DNA from: Bacteroidota bacterium
GTDB taxonomy: Bacteria > Bacteroidota > Bacteroidia > Flavobacteriales > Flavobacteriaceae
DNA: 14,169 nucleotides
Direction: 5' to 3'
NCBI GenBank assembly: GCA_023393485.1
Contig: JAEWLD010000327.1
Coordinates: 1 to 14,169 of the forward strand
Of this stretch, positions 6,358-14,169 are shown piece by piece (the stretch's first letter is position 1; each line of letters begins with the position of its first letter). The notes beneath the pieces are model-generated. The model had not been told where the DNA came from, did no database searches, and was given only the letters and a program-made list of their open reading frames with translations. Both the position numbers and the translations under genes were made by a program.

Positions 6358-6888
6358 GTGATAAGACTTCACGAAAAAGATTTTGTCCCGTTCATATCTG
6401 CCGAGGAAATAGAATTCGCCGTCAAACAAATGGCGGCACAGGTCGAAGATGATTTCGGCGACGAAACCCCAGTTTTCATTGGCATTCTAAACGGCGCATT
6501 CATGGTTGTTTCAGATTTCATGAAGCACTATAACGGTCTGTGCGAAGTGAGTTTCATCAAAATGGCTTCGTATCAGGGCACTTCGTCAACCGGCGAAATC
6601 AAGCAACTCATTGGGCTTAACCAAAATCTGGAAGGCCGCGTTGTTGTCGTCATCGAAGATATTGTCGATACCGGGCATACCATTGAAATGCTCAAAACAA
6701 TGTTGAAGGAACAAAAAGTCAGACACCTGCGGTTCGCGACATTGTTTTTCAAACCCGACGCTTACACAAAAGACATCAAGCTTGATTACGTAGGCATTCG
6801 TATCCCAAACAAATTTATCGTCGGCTATGGGCTTGATTACGATGGGCTCGGACGGAATTTACCAGAAATTTACCAACTCAGCGAGTAA
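6358..6888 (+). CDS. hpt: Hypoxanthine phosphoribosyltransferase
   Basis: The 176-residue enzyme salvages hypoxanthine (and often guanine) to the nucleotide with PRPP in the cytoplasm. The PRPP loop VVVIEDIVDTGHT (about 96-108) has the family's E-D-x-x-D-T-G motif, with Asp104 as the likely catalytic acid/base. GILNGAFMVVSDF (42-54) forms the pyrophosphate loop region. FFKPDAY, then IPNKFIVGYGLDYDG form the purine-binding end. The start is GTG: an in-frame TGA lies at 6352-6354, only one codon before it, and the next ATG is 24 codons in, past conserved residues LHEKDFVPFI. It heads a plus-strand cluster with adk 50 bp downstream, which links purine salvage to adenylate balance. Confidence 0.95.
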   Translation: MIRLHEKDFVPFISAEEIEFAVKQMAAQVEDDFGDETPVFIGILNGAFMVVSDFMKHYNGLCEVSFIKMASYQGTSSTGEIKQLIGLNQNLEGRVVVVIEDIVDTGHTIEMLKTMLKEQKVRHLRFATLFFKPDAYTKDIKLDYVGIRIPNKFIVGYGLDYDGLGRNLPEIYQLSE

Positions 6889-6938
6889 CTATTTATTAAT
6901 TTAGATCGGCGATGCGTCGCCTTCATATTTACATTGTA

Positions 6939-7532
6939 ATGATCAACATCGTCTTATTCGGAAAACCGGGCGCCGGAAAAGGAACACAGGCAGAATTCCT
7001 AAAAGAGAAATACAACCTCGTGCATCTGTCTACCGGCGATATTTTCAGGGCCAACATGAGCGCGGGGACAGCGCTCGGCAAAATGGCCAGGGCAATAATT
7101 GACCGCGGAGATTTGGTTCCCGACCAGGTCACGACCAATATGCTCATTGATGCTGTCAATGAAAACAGCGGCGCAAAAGGCTTTTTGTTCGACGGTTATC
7201 CGCGTACGATCGGCCAGGCTGAAGCACTTGATGCATTTCTTGAGTCAAAAGGCACCGAAGTCACTGCCACGATTGCTCTTGAAGCCGACGATGAAATCCT
7301 TGTACAGCGACTACTCGAGCGCGGTAAAACCAGTGGCAGGGCGGATGACCTCGACGAGAGTAAAATCCGGAACCGTTATCGCGAATACAATGAGAAAACG
7401 GCTCCTTTGATTGATTACTATACCAACCAAAATAAATTCTACCCTGTAAACGGGATTGGCGAGATCGCTGAAATTACGGAACGATTAAGTGCCGTGATCG
7501 ATCAGCTCGGGCCGAAACAACTATGGAAATAA
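6939..7532 (+). CDS. adk: Adenylate kinase
   Basis: This 197-residue enzyme interconverts ATP, AMP and ADP. It opens INIVLFGKPGAGKGT, with the P-loop at residues 8-16. It has the AMP-binding STGDIFR (31-37), FDGYPRT (84-90), and the catalytic arginines in RLLERGKTSGRADD (about 124-137) and RNRYREY. The lid between these arginines is short, without the four-cysteine zinc site. Other frames of reading would start at 6912, but that ATG lies inside a small hairpin and adds MRRLHIYIV before the conserved first strand, so I use the ATG at 6939. The 3' end overlaps the next gene by 10 bp (7523-7532), which implies coupling. It lies 50 bp after hpt. Confidence 0.96.
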   Translation: MINIVLFGKPGAGKGTQAEFLKEKYNLVHLSTGDIFRANMSAGTALGKMARAIIDRGDLVPDQVTTNMLIDAVNENSGAKGFLFDGYPRTIGQAEALDAFLESKGTEVTATIALEADDEILVQRLLERGKTSGRADDLDESKIRNRYREYNEKTAPLIDYYTNQNKFYPVNGIGEIAEITERLSAVIDQLGPKQLWK

Positions 7533-8812
7533 CCATTATTCTTTTTCTTATTTTATTGAATGGCGTATTCTCGATGTCTGAAATCGCGCTGATTTCGGCG
7601 CGCAAAAACCGTCTTGAAAACGCTGCCAAAAAAGGAAATAGCGGTGCACAGACCGCATTGGATCTTTCAAACAACCCGACAAAATTCTTGTCAACGGTCC
7701 AAATCGGGATTACGCTGATCGGTATTTTGACCGGTATTTTTTCGGGCGACACGATTACCAATGACGTCAAATCGTTCTACGAAGGTTTCGCGGTGACCAA
7801 GCCTTATTCGCACCAGCTTTCGGTAGGCACAGTCGTAATCATCCTGACGTTTTTCTCGCTTGTTTTGGGCGAATTGCTGCCAAAGCGCATCGGGCTCAAC
7901 TATCCGGAAAAAATCGCAAAGGCCGTAGCCTTGCCTATGAAATTTGTCTCGATCATCACAGCGCCTTTCATTTGGCTGTTGACTATTTCGACCGAATTTT
8001 TGTTGAAAATATTGATGATCAAACCGTCGTCTGACGGAAAAGTGACCGAAGAAGAAATCAAGGCCATCATCAAGGAAGGCACGGAAGGCGGCGAGGTCCA
8101 GGAAATTGAGCAGGACATCGTTGAGCGTGTGTTCCATATCGGCGACCGAAAAGTCAATTCGCTGATGACACATCGCAAATCAGTGATGATGCTTCCCATC
8201 AGCGCCGACAAACAGCAAGTGAAAGAATTGATGATGAAGGAATTGCATTCGGTTTATCCGGTGTATGGCGAGAATTTCGATGACATCGATGGCGTTGTCA
8301 ACCTCAAGGCGATTTTTGCGCACATTGACGACAAGGATTTCGACCTTGCCAAACTGATGACCGAAGCGCCGTACATCATGGAAACCACGACGGCTTACAA
8401 AGCGCTTGAGAATTTTAAGTCGAGCGGCATCCACTATGCGCTGGTTTCAGACGAATATGGCGATTTTCAAGGCATTATAACCCTCAACGACATTCTTGAA
8501 GCGCTTGTTGGGGATGCGGCGGAATTCTACGGCGAGGATTTCAAGCTCGTTGCCCGTGAAGACGGAACCTGGCTTGTTGACGGGCATTATTCATTGCACG
8601 ACTTTCTGACTTATTTTGAACTTGACGAACTCATCAACGACTACGAAGTGACCACGGTTTCGGGACTTATCATGACCGAATTGTCGTTCATCCCCAAGGA
8701 AGGCCAGAAACTTCAATGGAACCGTTTTGAATTTGAAGTCCTTGACATGGACGGCGCGAAAATCGACAAGGTAATCGTGAAATCAATCGACAGGCGCGAG
8801 GAAGAAAACTAG
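7523..8812 (+). CDS. CNNM/CBS/CorC-domain membrane protein (hemolysin C-like family)
   Basis: The 429-residue protein has the three-part layout of the HlyC/CorC (UPF0053) family. A CNNM/DUF21 membrane domain fills about residues 1-165, with hydrophobic segments near 1-24, 55-75, 99-118 and 132-165, and the conserved N-terminal SEIALISARKNRLE. A CBS pair follows at about 205-335 (VNSLMTHRKSVMMLP; HYALVSDEYGDFQGIITLNDILEALVGD). A CorC_HlyC domain closes the protein at about 340-425. Family members have been linked to magnesium or other cation export and tolerance; cytolysin activity is doubtful despite the name. GldE of gliding flavobacteria is a relative, but gldE usually sits beside gldD, absent here, so I call it a paralogue. 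The ATG at 7523 overlaps adk by 10 bp. Confidence 0.93.
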   Translation: MEITIILFLILLNGVFSMSEIALISARKNRLENAAKKGNSGAQTALDLSNNPTKFLSTVQIGITLIGILTGIFSGDTITNDVKSFYEGFAVTKPYSHQLSVGTVVIILTFFSLVLGELLPKRIGLNYPEKIAKAVALPMKFVSIITAPFIWLLTISTEFLLKILMIKPSSDGKVTEEEIKAIIKEGTEGGEVQEIEQDIVERVFHIGDRKVNSLMTHRKSVMMLPISADKQQVKELMMKELHSVYPVYGENFDDIDGVVNLKAIFAHIDDKDFDLAKLMTEAPYIMETTTAYKALENFKSSGIHYALVSDEYGDFQGIITLNDILEALVGDAAEFYGEDFKLVAREDGTWLVDGHYSLHDFLTYFELDELINDYEVTTVSGLIMTELSFIPKEGQKLQWNRFEFEVLDMDGAKIDKVIVKSIDRREEEN

Positions 8813-8825
8813 CATTATACTTCAG

Positions 8826-8867
8826 CATTCGGTAATCGACATTCGTTAATCATCATTCGGAATGTTT
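8826..8867 (+). repeat. Three imperfect 14-bp tandem repeats
   Basis: CATTCG recurs at 8826, 8840 and 8854, exactly 14 bp apart. The units are CATTCGGTAATCGA, CATTCGTTAATCAT and CATTCGGAATGTTT. They fall in the 98-bp gap before obg and merge with the inverted repeat at 8840-8893. Confidence 0.7.
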
Positions 8868-8893
8868 GAATGTTGAATCTTGATTAACGAATG
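8840..8893. repeat. Perfect 13-bp inverted repeat upstream of obg
   Basis: CATTCGTTAATCA (8840-8852) and TGATTAACGAATG (8881-8893) are exact reverse complements separated by 28 bp. In RNA this makes a hairpin ending 17 bp before the obg ATG. There is no T tract, so it does not look like a terminator. Operator, RNA-processing site, or intergenic repeat are all open. Confidence 0.75.
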
Positions 8894-8910
8894 ATGGGTG
8901 AAGAAGAAAA

Positions 8911-9912
8911 ATGACAGAAGGTAATTTTGTAGACTACGTCAAAATATACGTCCAATCGGGCAAAGGCGGTCGAGGCTCCACGCACTTGCATCGCGAAAAA
9001 TTCATAGAAAAAGGCGGCCCCGATGGTGGCGATGGCGGTCGTGGCGGACATGTTTATCTGGTCGGGAACAAAGAACTTTGGACGCTTTTCCATCTCAAGT
9101 TCGCGCGTCACATCAAAGCCACGCACGGCGGCGATGGCGGCAGCGACCGCTCAACCGGTGCCGACGGCGAAGACAAATACATCGAAGTGCCGCTCGGAAC
9201 AGTTGTCCGCGATAAGGAAAGCAACGAAATCCTATTTGAAATTACCGAGCACGGCGAAAGAAAAATCGTGGCCCTCGGCGGCAAAGGCGGTCTTGGCAAC
9301 TGGCATTTCCGCTCGTCGACCAATCAGACGCCAAGGTATGCGCAACCGGGTTTGCAAGGCGAGGAAAAAGACATTGTGCTTGAATTGAAAGTACTTGCAG
9401 ATGTTGGCCTTGTGGGTTTTCCGAACGCCGGAAAATCGACGCTTTTGTCTGTCATGACATCGGCCAAACCTAAAATTGCGGATTATCCGTTTACGACCTT
9501 GAAGCCGAATTTGGGAATTGTACAATACCGCGATTTCCGTTCGTTCGTCATGGCCGATATTCCCGGAATCATTGAAGGCGCGGCCGAAGGAAAAGGCTTG
9601 GGGCATTATTTCCTGCGCCACATCGAACGCAATTCGACATTGTTGTTTCTGGTACCGGCAGATGCGCCTGACATTCGCAAAGAATACGATATCCTGGTCA
9701 ACGAGCTTAAGAAATACAATCCCGAAATGCTTGATAAAGAACGACTGCTCGTAATATCAAAAAGCGACATGCTCGACGACGAACTCAGAGCTGAAATGAA
9801 AAGGGAACTCGACAAATCAATGAAGGAAGTGCCGTACATGTTTATTTCGTCGGTCGCACAGCAAGGGCTTGTGGAGTTGAAAGACAAACTTTGGGCGATG
9901 CTTAACGATTAA
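8911..9912 (+). CDS. obg: Obg GTPase
   Basis: Obg (CgtA) is an essential GTPase that assists 50S ribosome assembly and responds to (p)ppGpp. The 333-residue product has the glycine-rich Obg fold at about 1-158 ([41 protein letters not shown]). The G domain follows: G1 GFPNAGKST (169-177), switch I YPFTT (192-196), G3 DIPG (216-219), G4 SKSD (283-286) and G5 SSVA (313-316). G4 reads SKSD where NKxD is usual; this small change is seen elsewhere in Obg relatives. The protein stops right after the G domain, without the C-terminal OCT domain present in firmicute Obg, which fits its phylum. It follows the CorC-like gene by 98 bp. Confidence 0.97.
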   Translation: MTEGNFVDYVKIYVQSGKGGRGSTHLHREKFIEKGGPDGGDGGRGGHVYLVGNKELWTLFHLKFARHIKATHGGDGGSDRSTGADGEDKYIEVPLGTVVRDKESNEILFEITEHGERKIVALGGKGGLGNWHFRSSTNQTPRYAQPGLQGEEKDIVLELKVLADVGLVGFPNAGKSTLLSVMTSAKPKIADYPFTTLKPNLGIVQYRDFRSFVMADIPGIIEGAAEGKGLGHYFLRHIERNSTLLFLVPADAPDIRKEYDILVNELKKYNPEMLDKERLLVISKSDMLDDELRAEMKRELDKSMKEVPYMFISSVAQQGLVELKDKLWAMLND

Positions 9913-9928
9913 TAGGAAAGTCGGGTGT

Positions 9929-9961
9929 AGACCTTGCAGGTTTTCAAAACCTGCAAGGTCT
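9929..9961. repeat. Perfect 33-nt palindrome, REP-like intergenic element
   Basis: AGACCTTGCAGGTTTT (9929-9944) and AAAACCTGCAAGGTCT (9946-9961) are exact reverse complements around a single C, starting 17 bp after the obg stop. The ACCTTGCAGGTTTT core looks like a short repeat I recall as dispersed between genes in flavobacteria. With no T tract it is not a standard rho-independent terminator, but the RNA would be a very stable hairpin that could protect the obg mRNA 3' end. Confidence 0.8.
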
Positions 9962-10009
9962 CGCAACTAAAATTTACCCACAATTACCCAATTTTCTACG
10001 CTCAAATCG

Positions 10010-10017
10010 TATATTCG
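10010..10017 (+). promoter_or_regulatory. Weak -7 candidate for the S46 peptidase
   Basis: TATATTCG is one mismatch from TAnnTTTG, 82 bp upstream of the peptidase start. No matching TTG is found at the right distance. The palindrome at 9929-9961 and the 187-bp gap suggest that this gene has its own promoter rather than belonging to the obg operon. Confidence 0.28.
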
Positions 10018-10099
10018 CACCGCCTATGCGTTTTGTGGGCATTCTGTAACAAACGCGTTTTTGGGCAGACTACTATCCGTATAACTAACTCAAATTAGA

Positions 10100-12244
10100 A
10101 TGAAGAAGATCATTTTGTTCCTTACGCTGTGCCTGACGGCATTCCCGATGCGTGCAGACGAAGGAATGTGGTTCCTGATGTTTATCGAACGATTGAACCA
10201 CCGCGACATGCAGAAGATGGGCTTGCAGCTCACAGCCGAAGAAATCTACAGCATTAACCATCACAGCCTCAAGGACGCAATTGTCCAGTTCAACGGCGGC
10301 TGTACTGCCGAAATCATTTCAAAAGATGGCCTGATCCTTACCAATCACCATTGTGGTTATGATGCCATCGCCGAGCTTTCAACTCCGCAAGACAATCACT
10401 TGAAAGACGGTTACTGGGCCAAGACAAGAAAGGATGAATTGAAGCCGAAAAGCCTTTACGTACGCTTTTTTGTTCGGATGGACGACGTGTCAAAAAGGAT
10501 TTTGTCAAAAGTCAACCCATCGATGACCGAGGCCGAGCGCGAAGCGGCGATCAATAAAGAAATCGCCGTGATTGAAAAGGAAAACAACGAAGGCGGAAAA
10601 TACACCGTCTCCGTTCGTCCGTTCTTTCAGGGCAACGAATATTACTATTTCGTATATCAGGATTTTAAAGACGTGCGTTTGGTCGGGACACCGCCTGAAA
10701 GCGTCGGTAAATTCGGCGGCGACACAGATAACTGGGAATGGCCGCGCCACACCGGTGACTTTTCAATGTTCCGCGTCTATGCCGATAAAAATGGCAACCC
10801 GGCAGATTATTCGCCCGAAAACGTACCATTGACTCCGAAACATTATCTCCCGGTCAGCATCAAAGGCGTCAAGGAAAATGACTTCGCGATGATTTTGGGT
10901 TATCCGGGCCGTACCAATCGTTGGATGCCGGCAGGCGGAATTGAGCAAAACGTGAAATACGCTTATCCTGCGTGGGTTGAAGGTGCCAAAGTCGGCATGG
11001 ACAATATGAAAAAATACATGGATAAGGACGATGCCGTCCGCCTGATGTATGCGTCAAAATATGCGTCGACCGCAAACTATTGGAAAAACCGTCAAGGCAT
11101 GATTGACGCGCTGACCAAATTCCAGACTGCTAAGACAAAAGCCGCACAGGAAGCCAAGTTCAACAAGTGGGCTAACCAATCGGCCAATAAAGCCAAGTAT
11201 GGGAATGTGGTGGCAACCATCAACAAATATTACGGCATGACCAACGAGAAAGCGCGTCATGACAACTATCTTCAGCAATTGCTTCGTACAAGTTCTTATG
11301 GAACGGTTTCACGTTCATTGGCCAGGCCGTTGCAAGCTTATGCCAAGGCCGATGCTGCAAAACGCAAAGAAATGCAGCCGGATATGAATGACATGATCGA
11401 CGAATTCTTCAAAGAAATCTACATTCCGGCAGAAAAAGACATTCTTGCCGCACAACTGAAATTGTATTCGACCAAATCAACGGGTTACGCAATTGCGCCA
11501 ATCGTAGATAAAATCAGCAAAGACAACAACGGCGATTTTACAAACTACGTTGACGGAATTTTCGAACTGAGCCTTTTCTCGTCGCCGGCGCGGATGAAAG
11601 CTTTTTTGGCTGCGCCGAGCGAAGCTATGATCGCTGCCGATCCGCTTTACCAATTGTCTGACGAATTGCTCAAACAACTGTCGGCGAAATCAGATGAGAT
11701 TGCCAAAGCCCAAAATGATTTTGGCGCTTCTTTCCGTTTGCTCGTCGATGGATTGCGCGAATCAAAAATCGGTACGATCAAATATCCCGACGCCAACTCG
11801 ACATTGCGCCTGACTTATGGCAAGGTTCGTTCGTTGCCGGCAGACAAGCGCAACGATGCCAAGATAAACAATTACACAACAATGGCCGGAATGGTCAAGA
11901 AGTACAAAAAAGGCGACGAGGAGTTTGATTTGCCACAGCGTATGCTGGACATGAATGCGAAAAAAGACTTCGGCCAGTATCTTGACGCCGACGGATCAAT
12001 GCACGTCAATTTCCTTACGGACAATGATATCACCGGCGGCAACTCGGGTTCACCGGTTCTTAACGGAAAAGGCGAACTGATCGGAATTGCTTTCGACGGC
12101 AACATTGAAGCAATGGCCGGCGACGTCATTTTTGACCCGAAATTACAGCGTACAATCAATGTCGACATCCGGTATGTCCTTTGGTTGATCGACAAATTCT
12201 CGGGCGCCAAACACATCGTCGACGAAATGACCCTGGTAAAATAA
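10100..12244 (+). CDS. dpp7: S46 dipeptidyl-peptidase, DPP7 type
   Basis: The 714-residue exopeptidase removes dipeptides from the N-terminus of peptides, feeding peptide-based growth in the periplasm. A signal peptide MKKIILFLTLCLTAFPMRA gives a mature end DEGMW, typical of S46. The trypsin-like triad is visible: LTNHHCGY (His84), an Asp in GGDTDNWEWPRHTGDFS (probably D220), and GNSGSPV (Ser649). The specificity position 18 residues after the Ser is Gly667 in AFDGN, as in DPP7 enzymes that accept hydrophobic P1 residues; DPP11 has Arg there and prefers Asp/Glu. The long helical insert (about 275-560) that covers the active site is present, and length is normal for the family. A strong terminator follows at 12262. 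Confidence 0.95.
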   Translation: MKKIILFLTLCLTAFPMRADEGMWFLMFIERLNHRDMQKMGLQLTAEEIYSINHHSLKDAIVQFNGGCTAEIISKDGLILTNHHCGYDAIAELSTPQDNHLKDGYWAKTRKDELKPKSLYVRFFVRMDDVSKRILSKVNPSMTEAEREAAINKEIAVIEKENNEGGKYTVSVRPFFQGNEYYYFVYQDFKDVRLVGTPPESVGKFGGDTDNWEWPRHTGDFSMFRVYADKNGNPADYSPENVPLTPKHYLPVSIKGVKENDFAMILGYPGRTNRWMPAGGIEQNVKYAYPAWVEGAKVGMDNMKKYMDKDDAVRLMYASKYASTANYWKNRQGMIDALTKFQTAKTKAAQEAKFNKWANQSANKAKYGNVVATINKYYGMTNEKARHDNYLQQLLRTSSYGTVSRSLARPLQAYAKADAAKRKEMQPDMNDMIDEFFKEIYIPAEKDILAAQLKLYSTKSTGYAIAPIVDKISKDNNGDFTNYVDGIFELSLFSSPARMKAFLAAPSEAMIAADPLYQLSDELLKQLSAKSDEIAKAQNDFGASFRLLVDGLRESKIGTIKYPDANSTLRLTYGKVRSLPADKRNDAKINNYTTMAGMVKKYKKGDEEFDLPQRMLDMNAKKDFGQYLDADGSMHVNFLTDNDITGGNSGSPVLNGKGELIGIAFDGNIEAMAGDVIFDPKLQRTINVDIRYVLWLIDKFSGAKHIVDEMTLVK

Positions 12245-12261
12245 TTATCCTGGACAAAGCG

Positions 12262-12295
12262 AAAAGTCCGCCCAGTAATTGGGCGGATTTTTTTT
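12262..12295 (+). terminator. Rho-independent terminator after the S46 peptidase
   Basis: TCCGCCCA (12267-12274) pairs with TGGGCGGA (12280-12287) around the 5-nt loop GTAAT and is followed by eight T. A short A run precedes the stem. It starts 17 bp after the peptidase stop. Confidence 0.92.
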
Positions 12296-12360
12296 GAATC
12301 TTTGAAAGCGCTGCACCTGTTATTTAGATGAAATATTACGGCAGACATGGCTTAGCACAT

Positions 12361-12390
12361 AAAAAAAATCCGTCGCAAAGACGGATTTTT
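12361..12390 (-). terminator. Terminator of the T9SS cargo gene, possibly bidirectional
   Basis: AAAAATCCGTC (12364-12374) pairs with GACGGATTTTT (12380-12390) around the loop GCAAA. Read on the minus strand, the hairpin is followed by a run of T and lies 20 bp past the stop of the surface-protein gene. The A/T-rich arms give a T tract in both directions, so it could also back up the plus-strand terminator at 12262. Confidence 0.85.
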
Positions 12391-12409
12391 CATTTGTTGG
12401 AGTGCTATT

Positions 12410-14169
12410 TTAATCGACTATGATTTTCCGGCTTTCGGTTGAATCGCCCGAGGTTATTTTTACAATGTACGCGGCCTGTGCCAAACCTTCAATCGGAATG
12501 CTGATATTGCGCTGATCCTGCTCACTCACATCCCATTTGCCAACAGCCTGTCCGGTCATATTGAACAGCACGACTGAAGTCACCTGGTTTTCACCAGTAT
12601 TGCGGATATTCAATACGTGGTTTGAGAATGTTACCGCAAAGCCGTTGGTCAGGTTGTGTTCGCCAATGCCGAGCGCCGTAGCCGAAAATCGCAGCGTGAA
12701 ACGGTTCGGGTGTTCGCCAGGTGTCAGGGCTATAGCGAATGGGGCAGCTTTGAGGTCGTGATACAATCCGGTTTGGTTGTCATGCAGGTAAATGTTGGTT
12801 TCGTCCCCGATATTTTCGAGGCTGTTGATGTTGATTTCAGCCGTGCCGCCAGCGTTTGATTTCAGCGTGATAGGAATAATCCGGTCTGGCGCGAAATCCG
12901 AAACGGCCTGGATTGCCAGTTTTCCATCGGCGACCTGCCAATACATGTCATCGGCACTGATGTCGATCATCGGGCCGTCATAACCCAAATCAAATCCATC
13001 GGAAGCGTTGGCATCGGCACCAACCAGAATCTGGCGGTAAACCCCGGCCGGCGAAACAAATACAAGCCTGATTTTAGGTCTTGTATCTTCACCGGTTTCA
13101 GGTGTAGACGCGGTTGCATTTCTAAAAAACACCGAATTTACCGGCGACTCAGTCCTGAATACGCGTTGCGAGTTCTTGAACACGATCGGTCCGCCGGTGA
13201 CCGGCGATGTCAATCCTGGATTGTTTGCCAGCAATGACGGGTCAACATTGGTGTTGATGAAGAATCCCTGTGCGACCGGAATGTAACGTTTTGGCACTTT
13301 CGAACCCATCGAGCCATCGTTGATATTGAGCGGGCTGTTGGCAATAGCCACCACGCCGCCCATCAGCGTATAAGTGGCATATCCGCCGACATATTGCGAT
13401 AAAATGTGCGTATGTCCGCCAAAATGATCCCAGAAATACAACGCGCCGTTAAATGAGTTGACCGCTGCATTTCCGCCATCTTTGATGTTGTCTTTGATGA
13501 ATTGATTGGCGTCAAGAGCCGATGCATAAGGGTTGCCGATGAGATAACTTTGCCCAACTGCGATGCTCAGGTTGATTGTTCCGTTGTTTGGCTTGCCCGC
13601 AAAAACATAGTTCTGCGGCGTCGTGATTGAGGCAAAACCGTCGGTGCCTTTCATTGTAAAGCCTTCACCGATTTTGACATTGCCGGTGCTTCCGATGTAT
13701 TGCCACGCAAAATATTCATTGCTTAAAAGCGTGTACTTGTTGATCCAGCTTTCGCTGATTTTAATAGGAGTTGTTGCCACGCCATCGGCGAAGTATGCAC
13801 CCGTGCCGAATGTAATCAGGCCTGGATTAAACGGATTGGTTATCACATCTGTCCCATCGCGCAAAACTCCGGCAATTGAGTAATTGACATTGTCAACGCT
13901 GACAGGCGATCCCCAATAGTTGTAATTGAAACTGCTCTTTGTGCCTTGCTGGTCGCGTAACAGTTTCCCTGTGCCCGCGCTCGGGTTTGGCGCTGTTCCG
14001 GCCTGCATGAGTTGTGCTTCGCCAGTCAGCCTTAAATCGCCACTTAGCAGTGAAAGATTATTTGAAACCGTCAGTTGGAAGCCGTCGACCACGCTGATTC
14101 CTTTTGCACCGTTAGATGTATTGGTGGTCAGGTTATAGAACGTTTCGTTTGTTTTGATGCCGACGTTTA
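12410..14169 (-). CDS. T9SS-secreted surface protein, C-terminal part
   Basis: The reading frame stays open to the right edge, so the start and signal peptide are missing; about 585 codons are seen. The last 80 or so residues form a type A sorting domain: SNHVLNIRNTGENQVTSVVLF, then NMTGQAVGKWDVS, a short ISIPIEGLAQAAYIVKI strand pair, and the final SRKIIVD. Such domains direct cargo through the type IX system to the cell surface. The rest is rich in G, N, T and S with many short beta strands (LSLLSGDLRLTGEAQLMQ, FNYNYWGSPVSV, YVFAGKPNNGTINLSI, YLIGNPYASALDANQFI), like the long beta-sandwich cargo proteins of flavobacteria. The repeated 'YWGSP' and 'IGNPYASALD' phrases are typical of these. 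I see no catalytic motif. Adhesin-like or structural function is a guess. Confidence 0.88.
   Translation of the reverse strand, partial: NVGIKTNETFYNLTTNTSNGAKGISVVDGFQLTVSNNLSLLSGDLRLTGEAQLMQAGTAPNPSAGTGKLLRDQQGTKSSFNYNYWGSPVSVDNVNYSIAGVLRDGTDVITNPFNPGLITFGTGAYFADGVATTPIKISESWINKYTLLSNEYFAWQYIGSTGNVKIGEGFTMKGTDGFASITTPQNYVFAGKPNNGTINLSIAVGQSYLIGNPYASALDANQFIKDNIKDGGNAAVNSFNGALYFWDHFGGHTHILSQYVGGYATYTLMGGVVAIANSPLNINDGSMGSKVPKRYIPVAQGFFINTNVDPSLLANNPGLTSPVTGGPIVFKNSQRVFRTESPVNSVFFRNATASTPETGEDTRPKIRLVFVSPAGVYRQILVGADANASDGFDLGYDGPMIDISADDMYWQVADGKLAIQAVSDFAPDRIIPITLKSNAGGTAEININSLENIGDETNIYLHDNQTGLYHDLKAAPFAIALTPGEHPNRFTLRFSATALGIGEHNLTNGFAVTFSNHVLNIRNTGENQVTSVVLFNMTGQAVGKWDVSEQDQRNISIPIEGLAQAAYIVKITSGDSTESRKIIVD

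Noticed and set aside
6912..6938. Upstream ATG as the adk start
   Set aside because: It lies in a hairpin and adds nine residues before the first conserved beta strand; the ATG at 6939 matches the family.
7523..8812. Naming the CorC-like gene gldE
   Set aside because: The domain layout is shared by many paralogues, and the usual gldD neighbour is absent.
9929..9961. Palindrome as a rho-independent terminator of obg
   Set aside because: No T tract follows on either strand, so it does not meet the usual pattern.
1..14169. CRISPR array, insertion sequence or prophage genes
   Set aside because: I see no regularly spaced direct repeats of CRISPR length and no transposase, integrase or phage structural gene.

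Overview
The window looks like a piece of chromosome from the Bacteroidota, most likely family Flavobacteriaceae. The grounds are a surface protein ending in a type IX secretion (T9SS) sorting domain, an S46 dipeptidyl-peptidase, an Obg GTPase that stops after the G domain, a tRNA with no encoded CCA end, few Shine-Dalgarno sequences, and several TAnnTTTG -7 promoter boxes. The genus cannot be fixed from the sequence alone.

Layout. (1) 1-298, minus: 5' part of purK, cut by the window edge. (2) 444-1407, plus: a DinB-fold protein whose metal site looks lost, followed by an SRPBCC-domain protein. (3) 1468-1582: tRNA-Leu(CAG) with its own promoter and terminator; a 15/16 copy of the tRNA 3' end lies at 1677-1692. 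(4) 1708-2064, minus: a small, probably disordered acidic protein. (5) 2131-5985, minus: a tightly packed four-gene light-sensing operon, transcribed as response regulator, heme oxygenase (bphO), bacteriophytochrome kinase (bphP) and a HEAT-like helical protein. Its junctions are 0 bp, a 4-bp ATGA overlap and a 20-bp overlap. (6) 5986-6357: a 372-bp divergent intergenic region with a promoter-like box facing each way. (7) 6358-9912, plus: housekeeping cluster hpt, adk, a CNNM/CBS/CorC membrane protein, and obg. (8) 9913-10099: contains a perfect 33-nt palindrome that resembles a dispersed repeat. (9) 10100-12244, plus: secreted S46 dipeptidyl-peptidase of the DPP7 type. (10) 12262-12390: two terminators between convergent genes. 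(11) 12410-14169, minus: C-terminal part of a large T9SS cargo protein, start outside the window.

How the genes work together. BphO should cleave heme to biliverdin. The phytochrome should bind this through Cys17, sense red/far-red light, and pass phosphate from His533 to Asp58 of the response regulator. The regulator has no output domain, so the pathway's end point is unknown; the co-translated HEAT-like protein is the best candidate in the window for an unrecognised partner. The hpt-adk-obg side covers purine salvage, nucleotide balance and ribosome assembly, and purK on the left edge belongs to de novo purine synthesis. The peptidase and the T9SS protein are cell-envelope or secreted functions.

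The most interesting items are the HEAT-like fourth gene of the phytochrome operon, the tRNA 3'-end duplication, the DinB protein that lost two ligand histidines, and the intergenic palindromes around obg.
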